In this document: positions 8,165 through 17,215 of the stretch, piece after piece
Layout: each line of letters opens with the position of its first letter
Position numbering within the stretch: the stretch's first letter is position 1
Source: CAZTTG01 sp964615935
GTDB taxonomy: Bacteria; Planctomycetota; UBA1135; GCA-002686595
NCBI GenBank assembly: GCA_964615935.1
Contig: CAZTTG010000012.1
Coordinates: 1-64,000, forward strand
Reading direction: 5' to 3'
Length of the DNA stretch: 64,000 nt
Program-made: the position numbers and the translations under genes
The notes under the pieces: generated by a model
What the model was told of the DNA's origin: nothing
The model's input: only the letters and a program-made list of their open reading frames with translations
The model's database searches: none

Positions 8165-10078
8165 GTGGATGGCGGAACGCGCTGGCCTGGCCGGCCGGGG
8201 GGGATCGGACTGGCGATGGCGGCGGTCCTGGCCCTCGTCGGCTGCCGGGACGAGGCGCCGGTGCCCCGTGTGCTGCGGCTGGTGCGCGTGGCCACCGAGC
8301 CCAGCGGGGTCTTCCTGAACGAGCCCCTGATCTTCGTCTTCTCGCACGAGCTCGACCGCATCTCGGTGACGCCCCACGCGGTGCGCGTGCGGGGGCCCGG
8401 GGGCCGCCCGGCCCGCGGCTCGCTCACCATCGAGCAGCGCCGCATCCACTTCGAGCCGGCCCCGGTCCGCAGCGCCACCCTCGACGACGGGGGCTTCCTG
8501 CCGGCGACCGCCTACGAGGTGGAGATCCGGGGCTTCCCCCACCCCGACTGCGTGCGCGGCCAGGACGGTGCGCCGCTGGAGCAGACCTGGACCTGGAGCT
8601 TCCGGACGGTGGACCCCGAGAACACGCCCACCGGCTTCAGCTTCCAGGACAACCGTCCGGGGGAGCGGCCCTGGATGCGGCTGCACACCCAGTTCCTGGC
8701 TCCCTCCGACCCCATCGTGTTCGACGGCAGCGAGCCCATCGATCCCCGGACCATCGACGCGAAGCACTTCGTCCTGCAGAGGATCCGCACCGACGTGCAG
8801 GGGAGGAGGATCCCCGGCCAGGCCATCGACCTCTACGCGGTGCTGAGCGACAACCGCCCTCCGGACCTGTCCGGGCGCTCGAGGACCTTCCTGCACCTGT
8901 GGCCGACGACCCGGTCCCTGGAGGGGGGCGAGTACCAGCTCCACGTCGACCAGTACGGGGCGAGTCAGCCCCGAGACTTCGGCGGCGACTGGTTCCGGGT
9001 CCGCGACCACCGGCCGACGCAGCCGATCCGGATCGAGGTGCAGGAGGGGCTCGAGAAGCAGAGCAACTCGCACCGCGAGGAGTTCCGCACCCCGCAGTCC
9101 CGCTCCAATGTCCCCGCCCCGGGGGCCGGGGACCTCGCGATCGACGGCACGGCCCACTGGAGCGACACCGGCCGCGTGGAGGTGCGCCTCCCGGCGGCCG
9201 CCGGCAGCGGCGCCGACGGGGAGGTCGCGCTGGGCGACGTGCTGGCGGAGGCGGACGTCCACGCGACCACCCTGCGACTCGCGGAGGGCCGCACCTGCCT
9301 CCTGGACGCGGGCCCCGGTCTGGTGGTGCTGCGCGCACAGGGACGGCTGCAGATCGACGGCGTCCTGAAGCGCCGGGTGCGCGGGAAGGCGCTGGCCTAC
9401 AGCAGGGAGCACGACCCCGAGGCGACGGGCCGGCCCGGGTCCGGGACCCCCCTGCCGGACACGCTCAGCTCCTGGCTCGCGCGGGCTGGCGCGGAGGGCC
9501 GCGACTGGAGCGAGCCGTCCGCCGGAGCGGAGCCGGCCCCCTGCGGCTGGACCGTCCTGATCGCGGGGGGGGATCTGGTTGTGGGCGGGCTGATCGACAT
9601 CGCCGACGGCCTCCTGCTGGTCGCGGGCGGGCGGATCTGGTTCACCGGCCAGACCCCGCCCGGCCGGTGGCACTACCTGGGCGAGGGCGTGGACCCCTCC
9701 CTGGGCGTGGACGCCGGCGAGACCCACGGCCTCATCCTGGACACGGTGACGACCAACTCGCTCGCGCGGCCCCTGAGGCTGGCGGTCCTCTCCCGGCCGA
9801 TTCCCCGCGAGGGCCACGTCCTGCGCTGGCGCTCCGCCGAGGTGGAGGGCCACCACGGGGCCGGCTCCCATCGGGTGCGCTACGTGGGCGAGCGCCCCGG
9901 GGAGGACGGGGGCCTGTGGATCGAGGACCAGCCCGCCCTGCTGGGCGATTCCCCCTTCCTCAGGCTCCTGATCGAGTTCGAGGTGCCCGCCCGCGACCCC
10001 TCGACCCCCTGGGATCCGCCCTACGTGGACTCGGTCGAGGTCGTCTGGTGGGGTGCCCCGGCCGAGGAGGAACGCTAG
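8165..10078 (+). CDS. Ig-like lipoprotein coupled to prepilin peptidase
   Basis: 637 residues if the GTG at 8165 is used. That start gives an Arg-containing n-region, a hydrophobic core and a good lipobox ALVGC (Cys27). The ATG at 8216 would leave almost no signal peptide. Residues about 37-145 form an Ig-like (Big_5 type) domain alignable with the giant lipoproteins (IFVFSHELDRISVT; DDGGFLPATAYEVEI). The rest is beta-rich with a shorter glycine-poor solenoid-like part. The TAG stop is followed directly by the ATG of pilD, so the two genes are translated as a unit, which links this lipoprotein to the pilus or pseudopilus apparatus. No catalytic residues were recognised. A TTCAAT element 6 nt before the GTG could be a -10 box. 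Confidence 0.75.
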   Translation: MDGGTRWPGRPGGIGLAMAAVLALVGCRDEAPVPRVLRLVRVATEPSGVFLNEPLIFVFSHELDRISVTPHAVRVRGPGGRPARGSLTIEQRRIHFEPAPVRSATLDDGGFLPATAYEVEIRGFPHPDCVRGQDGAPLEQTWTWSFRTVDPENTPTGFSFQDNRPGERPWMRLHTQFLAPSDPIVFDGSEPIDPRTIDAKHFVLQRIRTDVQGRRIPGQAIDLYAVLSDNRPPDLSGRSRTFLHLWPTTRSLEGGEYQLHVDQYGASQPRDFGGDWFRVRDHRPTQPIRIEVQEGLEKQSNSHREEFRTPQSRSNVPAPGAGDLAIDGTAHWSDTGRVEVRLPAAAGSGADGEVALGDVLAEADVHATTLRLAEGRTCLLDAGPGLVVLRAQGRLQIDGVLKRRVRGKALAYSREHDPEATGRPGSGTPLPDTLSSWLARAGAEGRDWSEPSAGAEPAPCGWTVLIAGGDLVVGGLIDIADGLLLVAGGRIWFTGQTPPGRWHYLGEGVDPSLGVDAGETHGLILDTVTTNSLARPLRLAVLSRPIPREGHVLRWRSAEVEGHHGAGSHRVRYVGERPGEDGGLWIEDQPALLGDSPFLRLLIEFEVPARDPSTPWDPPYVDSVEVVWWGAPAEEER

Positions 10079-11020
10079 ATGGCGCTGCTGGACCTTCCGC
10101 GGGAGCTGTGGCTCCTCTGGCTCGCGGTCCTGGGGCTCTTCGTGGGCTCCTTCCTGAACGTCGCCATTCACCGCCTGCCCCTGGAGGGCGAGACCGTCGC
10201 GCGGCCCCGGCGCTCCAAGTGCCCGAGCTGCTCGAAGGTCCTGACCTGGCGGGAGAACATCCCGCTCGTCTCGTGGGCCCTCCAGCGGGGCCGCTGCACG
10301 GGCTGCGGCTGGCGCATCCCCTGGCGCTACCCCCTGGTGGAGGCCCTGACCGCCGGCCTGTGGCTGGCGGTGGGGGCCGCGACCCCCACCGAGTCCTGGG
10401 ACCTCCTGCTGGTGCGCCTCCTGGTCCTCTCGGCCCTGGTGGTGGCGACCTTCGTCGACTTCGCCTGCTTCGAGATCCCCGACGAGATCTCGATCGGCGG
10501 GATCGTCCTGGCGCCGATCCTGGCCTTCCTGGTGCCCGAGCTGCACGCCGAGACCTGGGTGGCCCAGCAGCTCTCCGGCCAGGAGGCCCTGGCGCAGGGC
10601 GCGGTCGACCCCGTCGGCTCCCTGTGCGGCGCCCTGGCCGGGATGGCGGCCGGCGCGGGCATCCTCCTGGGCATCGGCTGGCTGGGCAAGGCGATCTACA
10701 AGCGCGAGGCCATGGGCCTGGGAGACGTCAAGCTGCTCGCCGGGGCCGGAGGACTGGTGGGCCCGGTGGCCGTTCTGGTCGCGCTCATGATCGCCTCCCT
10801 GGTGGCCTCCGTGGCGGGGCTGGGCAACATCCTGCGCTTCCTGTGTCTGCTCCGGGGACGCGACCGCCGCCGCGGACGGGATCGGCCTCTTTCCCGGCGC
10901 ATCCGAAGCGCTCGTATCGCCGGACGTTACGTTCCCTTCGGCCCCTATCTGGCGATCGGCATTGGAATCGTCCTGCTCTACTGGAATGATGTCGCGAGCT
11001 GGTTTGACGCCGTTCTATGA
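10079..11020 (+). CDS. pilD: Prepilin peptidase / N-methyltransferase (PilD, A24 family)
   Basis: 313 residues, multi-pass inner-membrane protein. It cleaves the leader of type IV prepilins (such as PilA at 18704) and methylates the new N-terminus. The N-terminal part has the family's GSFLNVAIHRLP motif and a zinc site made of two CxxC pairs (CPSC and CTGC, about residues 44-85). The two catalytic Asp motifs of aspartic prepilin peptidases are present: VDFACFEIPDE, and MGLGDVKL, which is the GxGD motif. The C-terminus has further hydrophobic helices. The ATG follows the upstream TAG without a gap, and GAGGAGGAA inside the end of the upstream gene serves as ribosome binding site. An OmpA-like gene follows. 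Confidence 0.93.
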   Translation: MALLDLPRELWLLWLAVLGLFVGSFLNVAIHRLPLEGETVARPRRSKCPSCSKVLTWRENIPLVSWALQRGRCTGCGWRIPWRYPLVEALTAGLWLAVGAATPTESWDLLLVRLLVLSALVVATFVDFACFEIPDEISIGGIVLAPILAFLVPELHAETWVAQQLSGQEALAQGAVDPVGSLCGALAGMAAGAGILLGIGWLGKAIYKREAMGLGDVKLLAGAGGLVGPVAVLVALMIASLVASVAGLGNILRFLCLLRGRDRRRGRDRPLSRRIRSARIAGRYVPFGPYLAIGIGIVLLYWNDVASWFDAVL

Positions 11021-11048
11021 CTCAAGCGTTCCAGGGAGAAGAGACGCC

Positions 11049-11756
11049 ATGACCCGGGAAGGATCCACCCGAATGCGCGGCCTGCCGCGCGCCTCGTTCA
11101 CCGCGGCCATCGCCGCCCCGCTGCTCCTCCTCTTCGCGGGATGCGCCACCGACAGCCAGTACCGCGAGGCCCTGGGCGAGCGCGACCAGGAGCTGCGCGA
11201 GCTGCGGGAGGAGCGCACCGCGCTGAAGCGGCAGCTGGCCGGCCTCCAGAGCCAGCGGGACGACCTGACCCTGGCCCTGAACGAGGCCAACGACGAGGTC
11301 GGCCGCCTGGTGGAGGCCGCCGCCCGCCCCGCCGATCGGAGCACCGGGCTGGAGGACCTCCAGGCCCTCGGCATGGGGGTGAGCACCCGCGGCGGCCGGC
11401 CGGTGATCACCATCCCGGCCGGAATCACCTTCGGCTCGGGCCAGGCCGAGCTGTCGAAGGCGGGCCTGGACGCCTTGAAGACCGTGGCCGGGAGCCTCAA
11501 GCGGGAGTATCCCAGCAGCACCTACTGGATCGAGGGGCACACCGACAACGACCCCATCAAGAAGTCCAAGTTCAAGACCAACCGGGACCTGTCCCTGGCG
11601 CGCTCGATGGCGGTCCTGAGGTACATGGTCGAGACCGCCCACGTGCCCGATGAGCGGTGCGTGGTGGTCGGCTGGGGCGAGTACCGGGGCCTGACCGGCA
11701 ACCGCAGCGACGCGGAGAAGGCCAAGAACCGCCGGGTGGAGATCCTGGTCGAGTAG
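11049..11756 (+). CDS. OmpA-like peptidoglycan-binding lipoprotein
   Basis: 235 residues. The ATG at 11049 has GGGAGAAGAG just upstream. The lipobox LFAGC places the lipidated Cys at residue 32. Residues about 38-85 are a charged heptad-like segment (EALGERDQELRELREERTAL), a predicted coiled coil. The C-terminal half is an OmpA/MotB domain: YWIEGHTDNDPI, NRDLSLARSMAVLRYM and the closing AKNRRVEI are the family's peptidoglycan-binding signature. The arrangement resembles Pal-type or OmpA-type anchors that tie the outer membrane to the wall. Its place between pilD and the EF-G/pil genes could mean a role in anchoring the pilus, but that is only suggested by position. A terminator follows immediately. 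Confidence 0.85.
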   Translation: MTREGSTRMRGLPRASFTAAIAAPLLLLFAGCATDSQYREALGERDQELRELREERTALKRQLAGLQSQRDDLTLALNEANDEVGRLVEAAARPADRSTGLEDLQALGMGVSTRGGRPVITIPAGITFGSGQAELSKAGLDALKTVAGSLKREYPSSTYWIEGHTDNDPIKKSKFKTNRDLSLARSMAVLRYMVETAHVPDERCVVVGWGEYRGLTGNRSDAEKAKNRRVEILVE

Positions 11757-11813
11757 GGGCGGCCGGCGGGCCCGCCGGAGGCACCGTCGCCAGCGCCGAG
11801 AGGGGGCCGGCCG

Positions 11814-11858
11814 AACGGCCCCCCGGGGGCCCGATCCCGCGGCTCCCGGGGGGCCGTT
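11814..11858 (+). terminator. Rho-independent-type terminator after the OmpA-like gene
   Basis: The left arm aacggccccccggg pairs perfectly with cccggggggccgtt (14 bp) around a 17-nt loop. TTTGGCCTTT follows the stem. It lies 58 bp past the OmpA-like stop codon and closes the pilD operon. Confidence 0.75.
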
Positions 11859-12016
11859 TGGCCTTTGCGGGAGGGCCCTTCCCGGGGGTACGATGGCCCC
11901 CTTGTCGGTCGCCCCCCGCTCGCCGGCGGGGGGGTCCTGCTCCTCCTCCCGACCCTTCGACGGGTCCCTCGTCGCTCCGGGCCCGCTTCGGGTCCTCAGC
12001 CGAACCGCCGACTCCG

Positions 12017-14023
12017 ATGACGAACTCAATCGAGGCCATCCGCAACCTGGCCTTCGTGGGCCACCCCTCCTCGGGCAAGACCACCCTGGTGGACGCCCTG
12101 GCGCACCTGACCGGAGCCACGCCCCGGAAGGGATCGGTGGCGGACCGCTCGAGCATCTGCGACACCGAGCCCGAGGAGCAGGACAAGCAGCACACGCTGG
12201 AGATGGCCATCGTCCACGCCGAGCACGGGGATCGGAGCTGGACCTTCATGGACACCCCCGGCTACCCCGAGTTCATCGGCGACGTCCGGGCCGCCATGTG
12301 GGCCAGCGAGATGGTGGTGGGGGTGGCGAGCTGCTCGAGCGGCGTGACCTACAACCTGCGCAACAAGCTCGAGGTCGCGGCCGAGATGGGGCGCGGGCGG
12401 GCGATCGTCGTCACCCACGTGGACGGCGAGAACGCCGACTTCGACGAGCTCGTGGACCAGCTGCGCGAGCAGGTGGGCGAGATCTGCGTGCCCTTCCTCC
12501 TGCCCGACGCCAGCGGCCCGGACTTCGCGGCGATGAAGCCCATCCTGGCCGAGGACAGCGAGTGGCGCAGCCGCCTCATGGACCGGGTCATGGACTCCTG
12601 CGAGGACGAGGAGGTCCTGGAGCGCTACCTCGAGACCGAGACGCTCTCGGACGAGGACCTGCGGTCACGGCTCCCGGAGGCCATCGCCGCGGGCACCGTG
12701 GTGCCCGTCCTGGCCTGCAACCCCGACAGCGGGCTGGGCGTCGAGCAGGTGCTGGCGTTCCTGAGGGACTTCGCGCCCGACCCGGGCCGCTACGAGCACC
12801 AGGACCGGGACGGTCAGGCGGTAGCCCTCGACCCGGAGGGCGTGATGACGGCGGCGGTCTTCAACCTCAAGTCCGATCCGCACGTGGGCCGGATCTGCAC
12901 CATCAAGGTGCTGCGCGGCACCCTGCACGCCTCCGATCAGGTCGTCGGCGGCGAGGCCGGAGGGAAGGGCCAGAAGCTGGGGGGGCTGTTCTACCCCGTG
13001 GGGGCTCGGCGCGATGCCATCGAGACCGCCAAGCCGGGCGAGATCGTCTCCTTCTCCAAGGTGGAGGTGAGCTATGGAGAGGGGGTCGCGGTCGCCGGCC
13101 AGGAGCCGCTGCAGCTGCCCGTGCCCCAGCCCTTCACCCCCATGGTGTCGATGGCCGTCTCCCCCAAGAGCCGGGCCGACGAGCAGAAGATCGGGGAGGC
13201 GCTGAACAAGCTCGCCGCAGAGGACGTCAGCCTGCGCACCGAGTTCGACGGCGAGACCCGCGAGCTCCTGGTGCGCGGCATGAGCGATCTCCACCTGCAG
13301 GTGGTGGAGTCGCGCCTCAAGCGCCGCTTCGGCGTGGAGATCGACATGCGCATCCCCCGCATCTCCTACCGGGAGACCATCACCCGCTCCTCCGAGGGGC
13401 ACCACCGCCACAAGAAGCAGACCGGCGGCCGCGGCCAGTTCGGGGAGTGCTACCTGCGCATGAAGCCGCTCGCGAAGGGCGCTGGGGTGGTCTTCCAGGA
13501 CAAGGTCGTGGGCGGATCGATCCCCCGCAACCTGATCCCGGCGGTGGAGAAGGGCATCCGCGAGCAGGCCGCCCAGGGCATCCTGACCAGCAGCAAGGTG
13601 GTGGACCTCGAGGTCGAGGTCTACGACGGCAAGTTCCACCAGGTCGACTCCGACGAGGCCAGCTTCAAGATGGCCGGCTCGCGGGCCTTCGTGGAGGGCT
13701 TCAACAGGGCCGGCCCGGTGATCCTGGAGCCGATCGTGGAGATGTGCATCTCGATCCCCACCGAGCACGCCGGCGCGGTCTTCTCCGACATCACCAGCCA
13801 GCGCCGCGGCCACGTGCTCGACCAGTGGAACGAGGCCGGCGGGGCGATCACGGTGGTCAAGGCGCACGTGCCGCTGTCGATGGTGCAGACCTACCAGCGG
13901 GATCTCAAATCCCAGACCGCCGGTGAGGGAAGCTACGGTCTGGAGCTGGTCGACTACGCCGCCGTGCCGGGCAGCGAGCAGGCCCGGATCGTGGCCGCCG
14001 AGAAGAAGCGCGACGAGGGCTGA
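12017..14023 (+). CDS. Elongation factor G paralogue (EF-G II / FusA2-like GTPase)
   Basis: 668 residues, slightly shorter than housekeeping EF-G. The G-domain shows G1 GHPSSGKTT, G3 DTPGYPEF and G4 VTHVDGENADF. Domains II to V follow (domain II around VMTAAVFNLKSDPHVG, domain IV near KKQTGGRGQFGEC, domain V near EPIVEMCISIP). Two departures stand out. The His that normally follows DTPG is Tyr, as I recall for EF-G II paralogues, and the NKxD guanine-specificity motif reads THVD. It is therefore more likely a specialised paralogue than the main translocase. The ATG has no obvious Shine-Dalgarno. The gene stands alone after a terminator, and a hairpin follows it, upstream of pilT. Its link to the pilus genes is unclear. 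Confidence 0.85.
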   Translation: MTNSIEAIRNLAFVGHPSSGKTTLVDALAHLTGATPRKGSVADRSSICDTEPEEQDKQHTLEMAIVHAEHGDRSWTFMDTPGYPEFIGDVRAAMWASEMVVGVASCSSGVTYNLRNKLEVAAEMGRGRAIVVTHVDGENADFDELVDQLREQVGEICVPFLLPDASGPDFAAMKPILAEDSEWRSRLMDRVMDSCEDEEVLERYLETETLSDEDLRSRLPEAIAAGTVVPVLACNPDSGLGVEQVLAFLRDFAPDPGRYEHQDRDGQAVALDPEGVMTAAVFNLKSDPHVGRICTIKVLRGTLHASDQVVGGEAGGKGQKLGGLFYPVGARRDAIETAKPGEIVSFSKVEVSYGEGVAVAGQEPLQLPVPQPFTPMVSMAVSPKSRADEQKIGEALNKLAAEDVSLRTEFDGETRELLVRGMSDLHLQVVESRLKRRFGVEIDMRIPRISYRETITRSSEGHHRHKKQTGGRGQFGECYLRMKPLAKGAGVVFQDKVVGGSIPRNLIPAVEKGIREQAAQGILTSSKVVDLEVEVYDGKFHQVDSDEASFKMAGSRAFVEGFNRAGPVILEPIVEMCISIPTEHAGAVFSDITSQRRGHVLDQWNEAGGAITVVKAHVPLSMVQTYQRDLKSQTAGEGSYGLELVDYAAVPGSEQARIVAAEKKRDEG

Positions 14024-14045
14024 TTCGCCTCCATGAGTCAGCCCC

Positions 14046-14065
14046 GCGCGGCCGAATGGCCGCGC
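14046..14065 (+). terminator. Hairpin after the EF-G paralogue
   Basis: An 8-bp perfect stem with loop GAAT, 22 bp after the stop codon. No T-run follows, so it is only terminator-like. Confidence 0.4.
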
Positions 14066-14332
14066 CCGGCGTCAGCACCGGCCGGCCCCTCGGCCGGGTA
14101 TGACGCCGTGAGCCACGCGCGCAGCGCACGTGGCGTCAGCCGCGCGTAGCGCGGCGGTCCATCGGCCAACCGCCCAGCGCCTGTCGCTCGGTCCGATCCC
14201 CTCCGGGCTCCAAGGACCCCCCCGTCGGGGCAGCAATCCCCCCCCCCGGCCGAGGCGCCGGCGGCCGCAGTCCCGCTGCGCCGCCGCCTCGAGGAGTCCA
14301 CCCCTCCCCCCCTCACACGGAAACAACTTCCA

Positions 14333-14347
14333 CCCCCCCCCCCCCCC
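14333..14347 (+). repeat. Run of 15 cytosines upstream of pilT
   Basis: Fifteen consecutive C bases, flanked by two further 10-C runs at 14238-14247 and 14375-14384. The longest run ends about 85 bp before the pilT ATG, within the likely promoter or leader region. Such tracts are prone to replication slippage and also to sequencing error. Confidence 0.9.
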
Positions 14348-14432
14348 AGGATCCCGGCGGCGGACTCCAGACCACCCCCCCCCCGGACCGATGGAACCCT
14401 CCGGCTTCCACACCCACGGGAAGGGGTCACCC

Positions 14433-15497
14433 ATGATCACCATGGAAGAGCTCCTGGCGTTTCTTATTCGCCAGGGAGGGTCGGATCTGCACCTCACCAC
14501 CGGTTCCCCGCCGCGCATCCGCGTGGACGGGATGCTCATCCCCGTCGACTGCCCGGCGCTCAACGCGGACGACACGCGGCGGCTGGCGACCAGCGTCCTC
14601 ACCGCCGACCAGATCGCCAAACTCGACGGGGACATGGAGCTGGACTGCTCCTTCGGGCTCGAGGAGCACGGGCGCTTCCGGGCCAACGTCTTCTACCAGC
14701 AGGGGGCCGTCGCCGCGGTCATGCGGATGATCCCCTTCGAGTTCGCCAGCTTCGAGCAGCTGGGGATGCCGCTGGAGGTCTGCGAGCGCATCTGCTCCCA
14801 GCGGGCCGGGCTGGTGCTGGTCACCGGAGCCACCGGCTCGGGCAAGTCCACCTCGCTGGCGGCGATGATCAACCACATCAACGACACCCGGCAGTGCCAC
14901 GTCGTCACCATCGAGGACCCCATCGAGTTCACCCACCCGCACAAGAACTGCCTGGTGACGCAGCGCGAGGTGGGAGGGGACACCCAGAACTTCGCGCGGG
15001 CCCTGCGCAGCGTGCTGCGCCAGGACCCGGACATCGTCCTGGTGGGCGAGCTGCGAGACCACGAGACCATCGAGGCCGCCCTGACCCTGGCCGAGACCGG
15101 GCACCTGACCCTGGGCACCCTGCACACCTCGGACTCGGTGCAGACCATCAACCGGATCATCGACGTCTTCCCCGCCCACCAGCAGCAGCAGGTGCGCACC
15201 CAGCTCAGCTTCACCCTGGAGGCGGTCTTCTCGCAGCAGCTCCTGCCCCAGGCCACCGGGCGGGGCCGGGCCATGTCGGCCGAGATCATGCTGGCCACCC
15301 CCGCCATCCGGGCGCTCATCCGGGAGGGCAAGTCGCACCAGATCTACTCGCAGATCCAGACCGGAGGGCGCCGGGGCATGCAGACCATGGCCCAGTCCCT
15401 GGCGATCCTGGTGCGCGGAGGCCGGGTGCGCATCGAGGACGCCGAGCGGGCGCTGAGCGATCCCTCCGAGCTGAGGACCCTGGTGCGGGCGGCCTGA
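14433..15497 (+). CDS. pilT: Type IV pilus retraction ATPase PilT
   Basis: 354 residues; ATG preceded by GGGAAGGGG. It is a hexameric cytoplasmic ATPase that powers pilus disassembly, twitching and DNA uptake. Diagnostic features are the N-terminal GSDLHLTTGSPPRIRVDG segment, Walker A GATGSGKST, the Asp box and Walker B (RQDPDIVLVGELRDHETI), the His box GHLTLGTLHTSD and the PilT-specific C-terminal AIRALIREGK motif, which separates it from PilB. The TGA overlaps the ATG of pilB (TGATG), so the two opposing motors are translationally coupled. Length is typical for PilT (about 345-370). Confidence 0.95.
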   Translation: MITMEELLAFLIRQGGSDLHLTTGSPPRIRVDGMLIPVDCPALNADDTRRLATSVLTADQIAKLDGDMELDCSFGLEEHGRFRANVFYQQGAVAAVMRMIPFEFASFEQLGMPLEVCERICSQRAGLVLVTGATGSGKSTSLAAMINHINDTRQCHVVTIEDPIEFTHPHKNCLVTQREVGGDTQNFARALRSVLRQDPDIVLVGELRDHETIEAALTLAETGHLTLGTLHTSDSVQTINRIIDVFPAHQQQQVRTQLSFTLEAVFSQQLLPQATGRGRAMSAEIMLATPAIRALIREGKSHQIYSQIQTGGRRGMQTMAQSLAILVRGGRVRIEDAERALSDPSELRTLVRAA

Positions 15498-17197
15498 TGG
15501 TCCGAATCTCCGGCAAGATCCGCAGCCTGCTGGTCAACGCCGGTCTGGTCAGCCAGGAGGAGTGGAACCGGGCCCGCGCGAGCGGCGGGGAGGTGGTCGA
15601 CACCCTGATCGAGGAGGGGGTCCTGGAGGAGGGCCTGCTGCTGGCCACCCTGGGCCAGGCCGCCGGGGTGGCCCCGATCGACGTCCGGCGCACCCTGCCC
15701 GACCGGGAGGCCCTGGAGTCCCTGCCCCGGGAGACCTGCGAGGAGTACGGGATCCTGCCCCTGGCGCGCAACGGGAGCATCCTCACCGTCGCCATCAGCG
15801 ACCCCTATGACGTGCTGATGCTGGACGACCTGCGGCGCATCTCCGACTGCAACGTCCGGCCGGTGCTGTCCTACCTGGCCGCCATCCGGGCCGCCACCCG
15901 GGCGGTCTTCGACTCCGGCACCGCCCACGTGGACGAGCTCCTGAGCGAGGTCTCGGGAGCCTCGGGCGACATCGAGCTGAAGATCGAGGAGGAGACCCAG
16001 GACATCGAGACCGCCGCCCAGGGGGACGACGCGCCGGCGGTCAAGCTGGTCAACGTCATCCTGCTGAAGGCCCTCAAGGAGAAGGCCAGCGACATCCACA
16101 TCGAGCCCGGCGATCTCCGCATGAAGGTGCGCTTCCGGGTCGATGGCCGGCTCTACGACGTCATGCACCAGGCGAAGGGCCTGCTGCCGGCGGTCAGCTC
16201 GCGCCTCAAGATCATGGCGCAGCTCGACATCGCCGAGCGCTTCACGCCCCAGGACGGCAAGTTCCAGATCCGCTACGACGGGCGCTCGATCGACTTCCGG
16301 CTGTCCATCCTCCCGGTGGTGGGGGGCGAGAAGGCGGTGGTCCGGATCCTGGACACCGGCACCCTGTCCCTGAAGCTGGACTCCCTGGGCTACGAGCCCG
16401 AGAGCCTGATGCACACCCGGGCTGCGATCCACTCGCCCTACGGGATGGTGCTCCTGACCGGACCCACGGGCTCGGGCAAGTCCACCACCCTCTACGCCTG
16501 CGTGCGGGAGGTGGCGATCCCCGAGGTGAACGTGGTGACGGTCGAGGACCCGGTCGAGTACCGCATGGACGGCATCAACCAGGTGCCGGTCAACCCCAAG
16601 CGGGGGCTGACCTTCGCCGGGGCCCTGCGCTCGATCCTGCGCCAGGACCCCGACATCGTGCTGGTGGGGGAGATCCGCGACACCGAGACGGCGGAGATCG
16701 CCATCAAGGCGGCGCTCACCGGCCACCTGGTGCTCTCGACCCTGCACACCAACGACGCCGCCAGCTCGATCATCCGCCTCTCCGACATGGGGATCGACCC
16801 CTTCATGGTGTCGAGCTCGCTCCTGGCGGTGGGCGCCCAGAGGCTGGCGCGCAATCTGTGCGAGGGCTGCCGGGAGGTCATCGAGGTCCCGGGCCGGGAG
16901 CTGCTCAAGCTCGGCTTCACGGAGGAGGAGGTGGCCCGGGCTCCGGAGCTGTACGGCCCCGGTCCCGGCTGTCCGCGCTGCAAGGAGGGGTACCGCGGGC
17001 GCTTCGCGCTGCTCGAGACGCTCCCCGTCACGCCCGAGATCAAGCGCATGATCGTCGAGGGTCGCTCCGCCCAGGAGCTCAAGATCGAGGCGCTTCGCGG
17101 CGGCATGCTGACGCTGCGCCGGGTCGGGATCCTCAACGCTTTGCGGGGCCGGACCTCGCTCGCCGAGGTGCTCAGGACGACCCTGGACGACAAATGA
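15497..17197 (+). CDS. pilB: Type IV pilus extension ATPase PilB (GspE family)
   Basis: 566 residues. It drives polymerisation of pilin at the inner membrane. Residues 1 to about 150 form an N-terminal MshEN/T2SSE_N domain (LVNAGLVSQEEW; YGILPLARNGSILTVAISDP). The ATPase core contains Walker A GPTGSGKSTT, RQDPDIVLVGEIRDTETAEI (Asp box and Walker B) and TLHTNDAASS (His box). A tetracysteine zinc motif (CEGC, then CPRC) lies near the C-terminus and is typical of PilB/GspE. The start ATG overlaps the pilT stop. Lack of an AIRxLIRE motif and presence of the zinc motif argue against a second PilT. pilC follows after 18 bp. Confidence 0.95.
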   Translation: MVRISGKIRSLLVNAGLVSQEEWNRARASGGEVVDTLIEEGVLEEGLLLATLGQAAGVAPIDVRRTLPDREALESLPRETCEEYGILPLARNGSILTVAISDPYDVLMLDDLRRISDCNVRPVLSYLAAIRAATRAVFDSGTAHVDELLSEVSGASGDIELKIEEETQDIETAAQGDDAPAVKLVNVILLKALKEKASDIHIEPGDLRMKVRFRVDGRLYDVMHQAKGLLPAVSSRLKIMAQLDIAERFTPQDGKFQIRYDGRSIDFRLSILPVVGGEKAVVRILDTGTLSLKLDSLGYEPESLMHTRAAIHSPYGMVLLTGPTGSGKSTTLYACVREVAIPEVNVVTVEDPVEYRMDGINQVPVNPKRGLTFAGALRSILRQDPDIVLVGEIRDTETAEIAIKAALTGHLVLSTLHTNDAASSIIRLSDMGIDPFMVSSSLLAVGAQRLARNLCEGCREVIEVPGRELLKLGFTEEEVARAPELYGPGPGCPRCKEGYRGRFALLETLPVTPEIKRMIVEGRSAQELKIEALRGGMLTLRRVGILNALRGRTSLAEVLRTTLDDK

Positions 17198-17215
17198 GAC
17201 AGGTGGTGAACAGCT

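Larger units (their letters stand above)
14024..14432. other. Intergenic region with hairpins and poly-C runs
   Basis: A 409-bp gap between the EF-G paralogue and pilT. It holds several GC-rich inverted repeats (a perfect one at 14046-14065, arms gcgcggcc/ggccgcgc) and three long C runs (14238-14247, 14333-14347, 14375-14384). No conserved gene was found; the open frame through it is of low-complexity Pro/Arg composition. The pilT promoter probably lies here. Confidence 0.6.
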
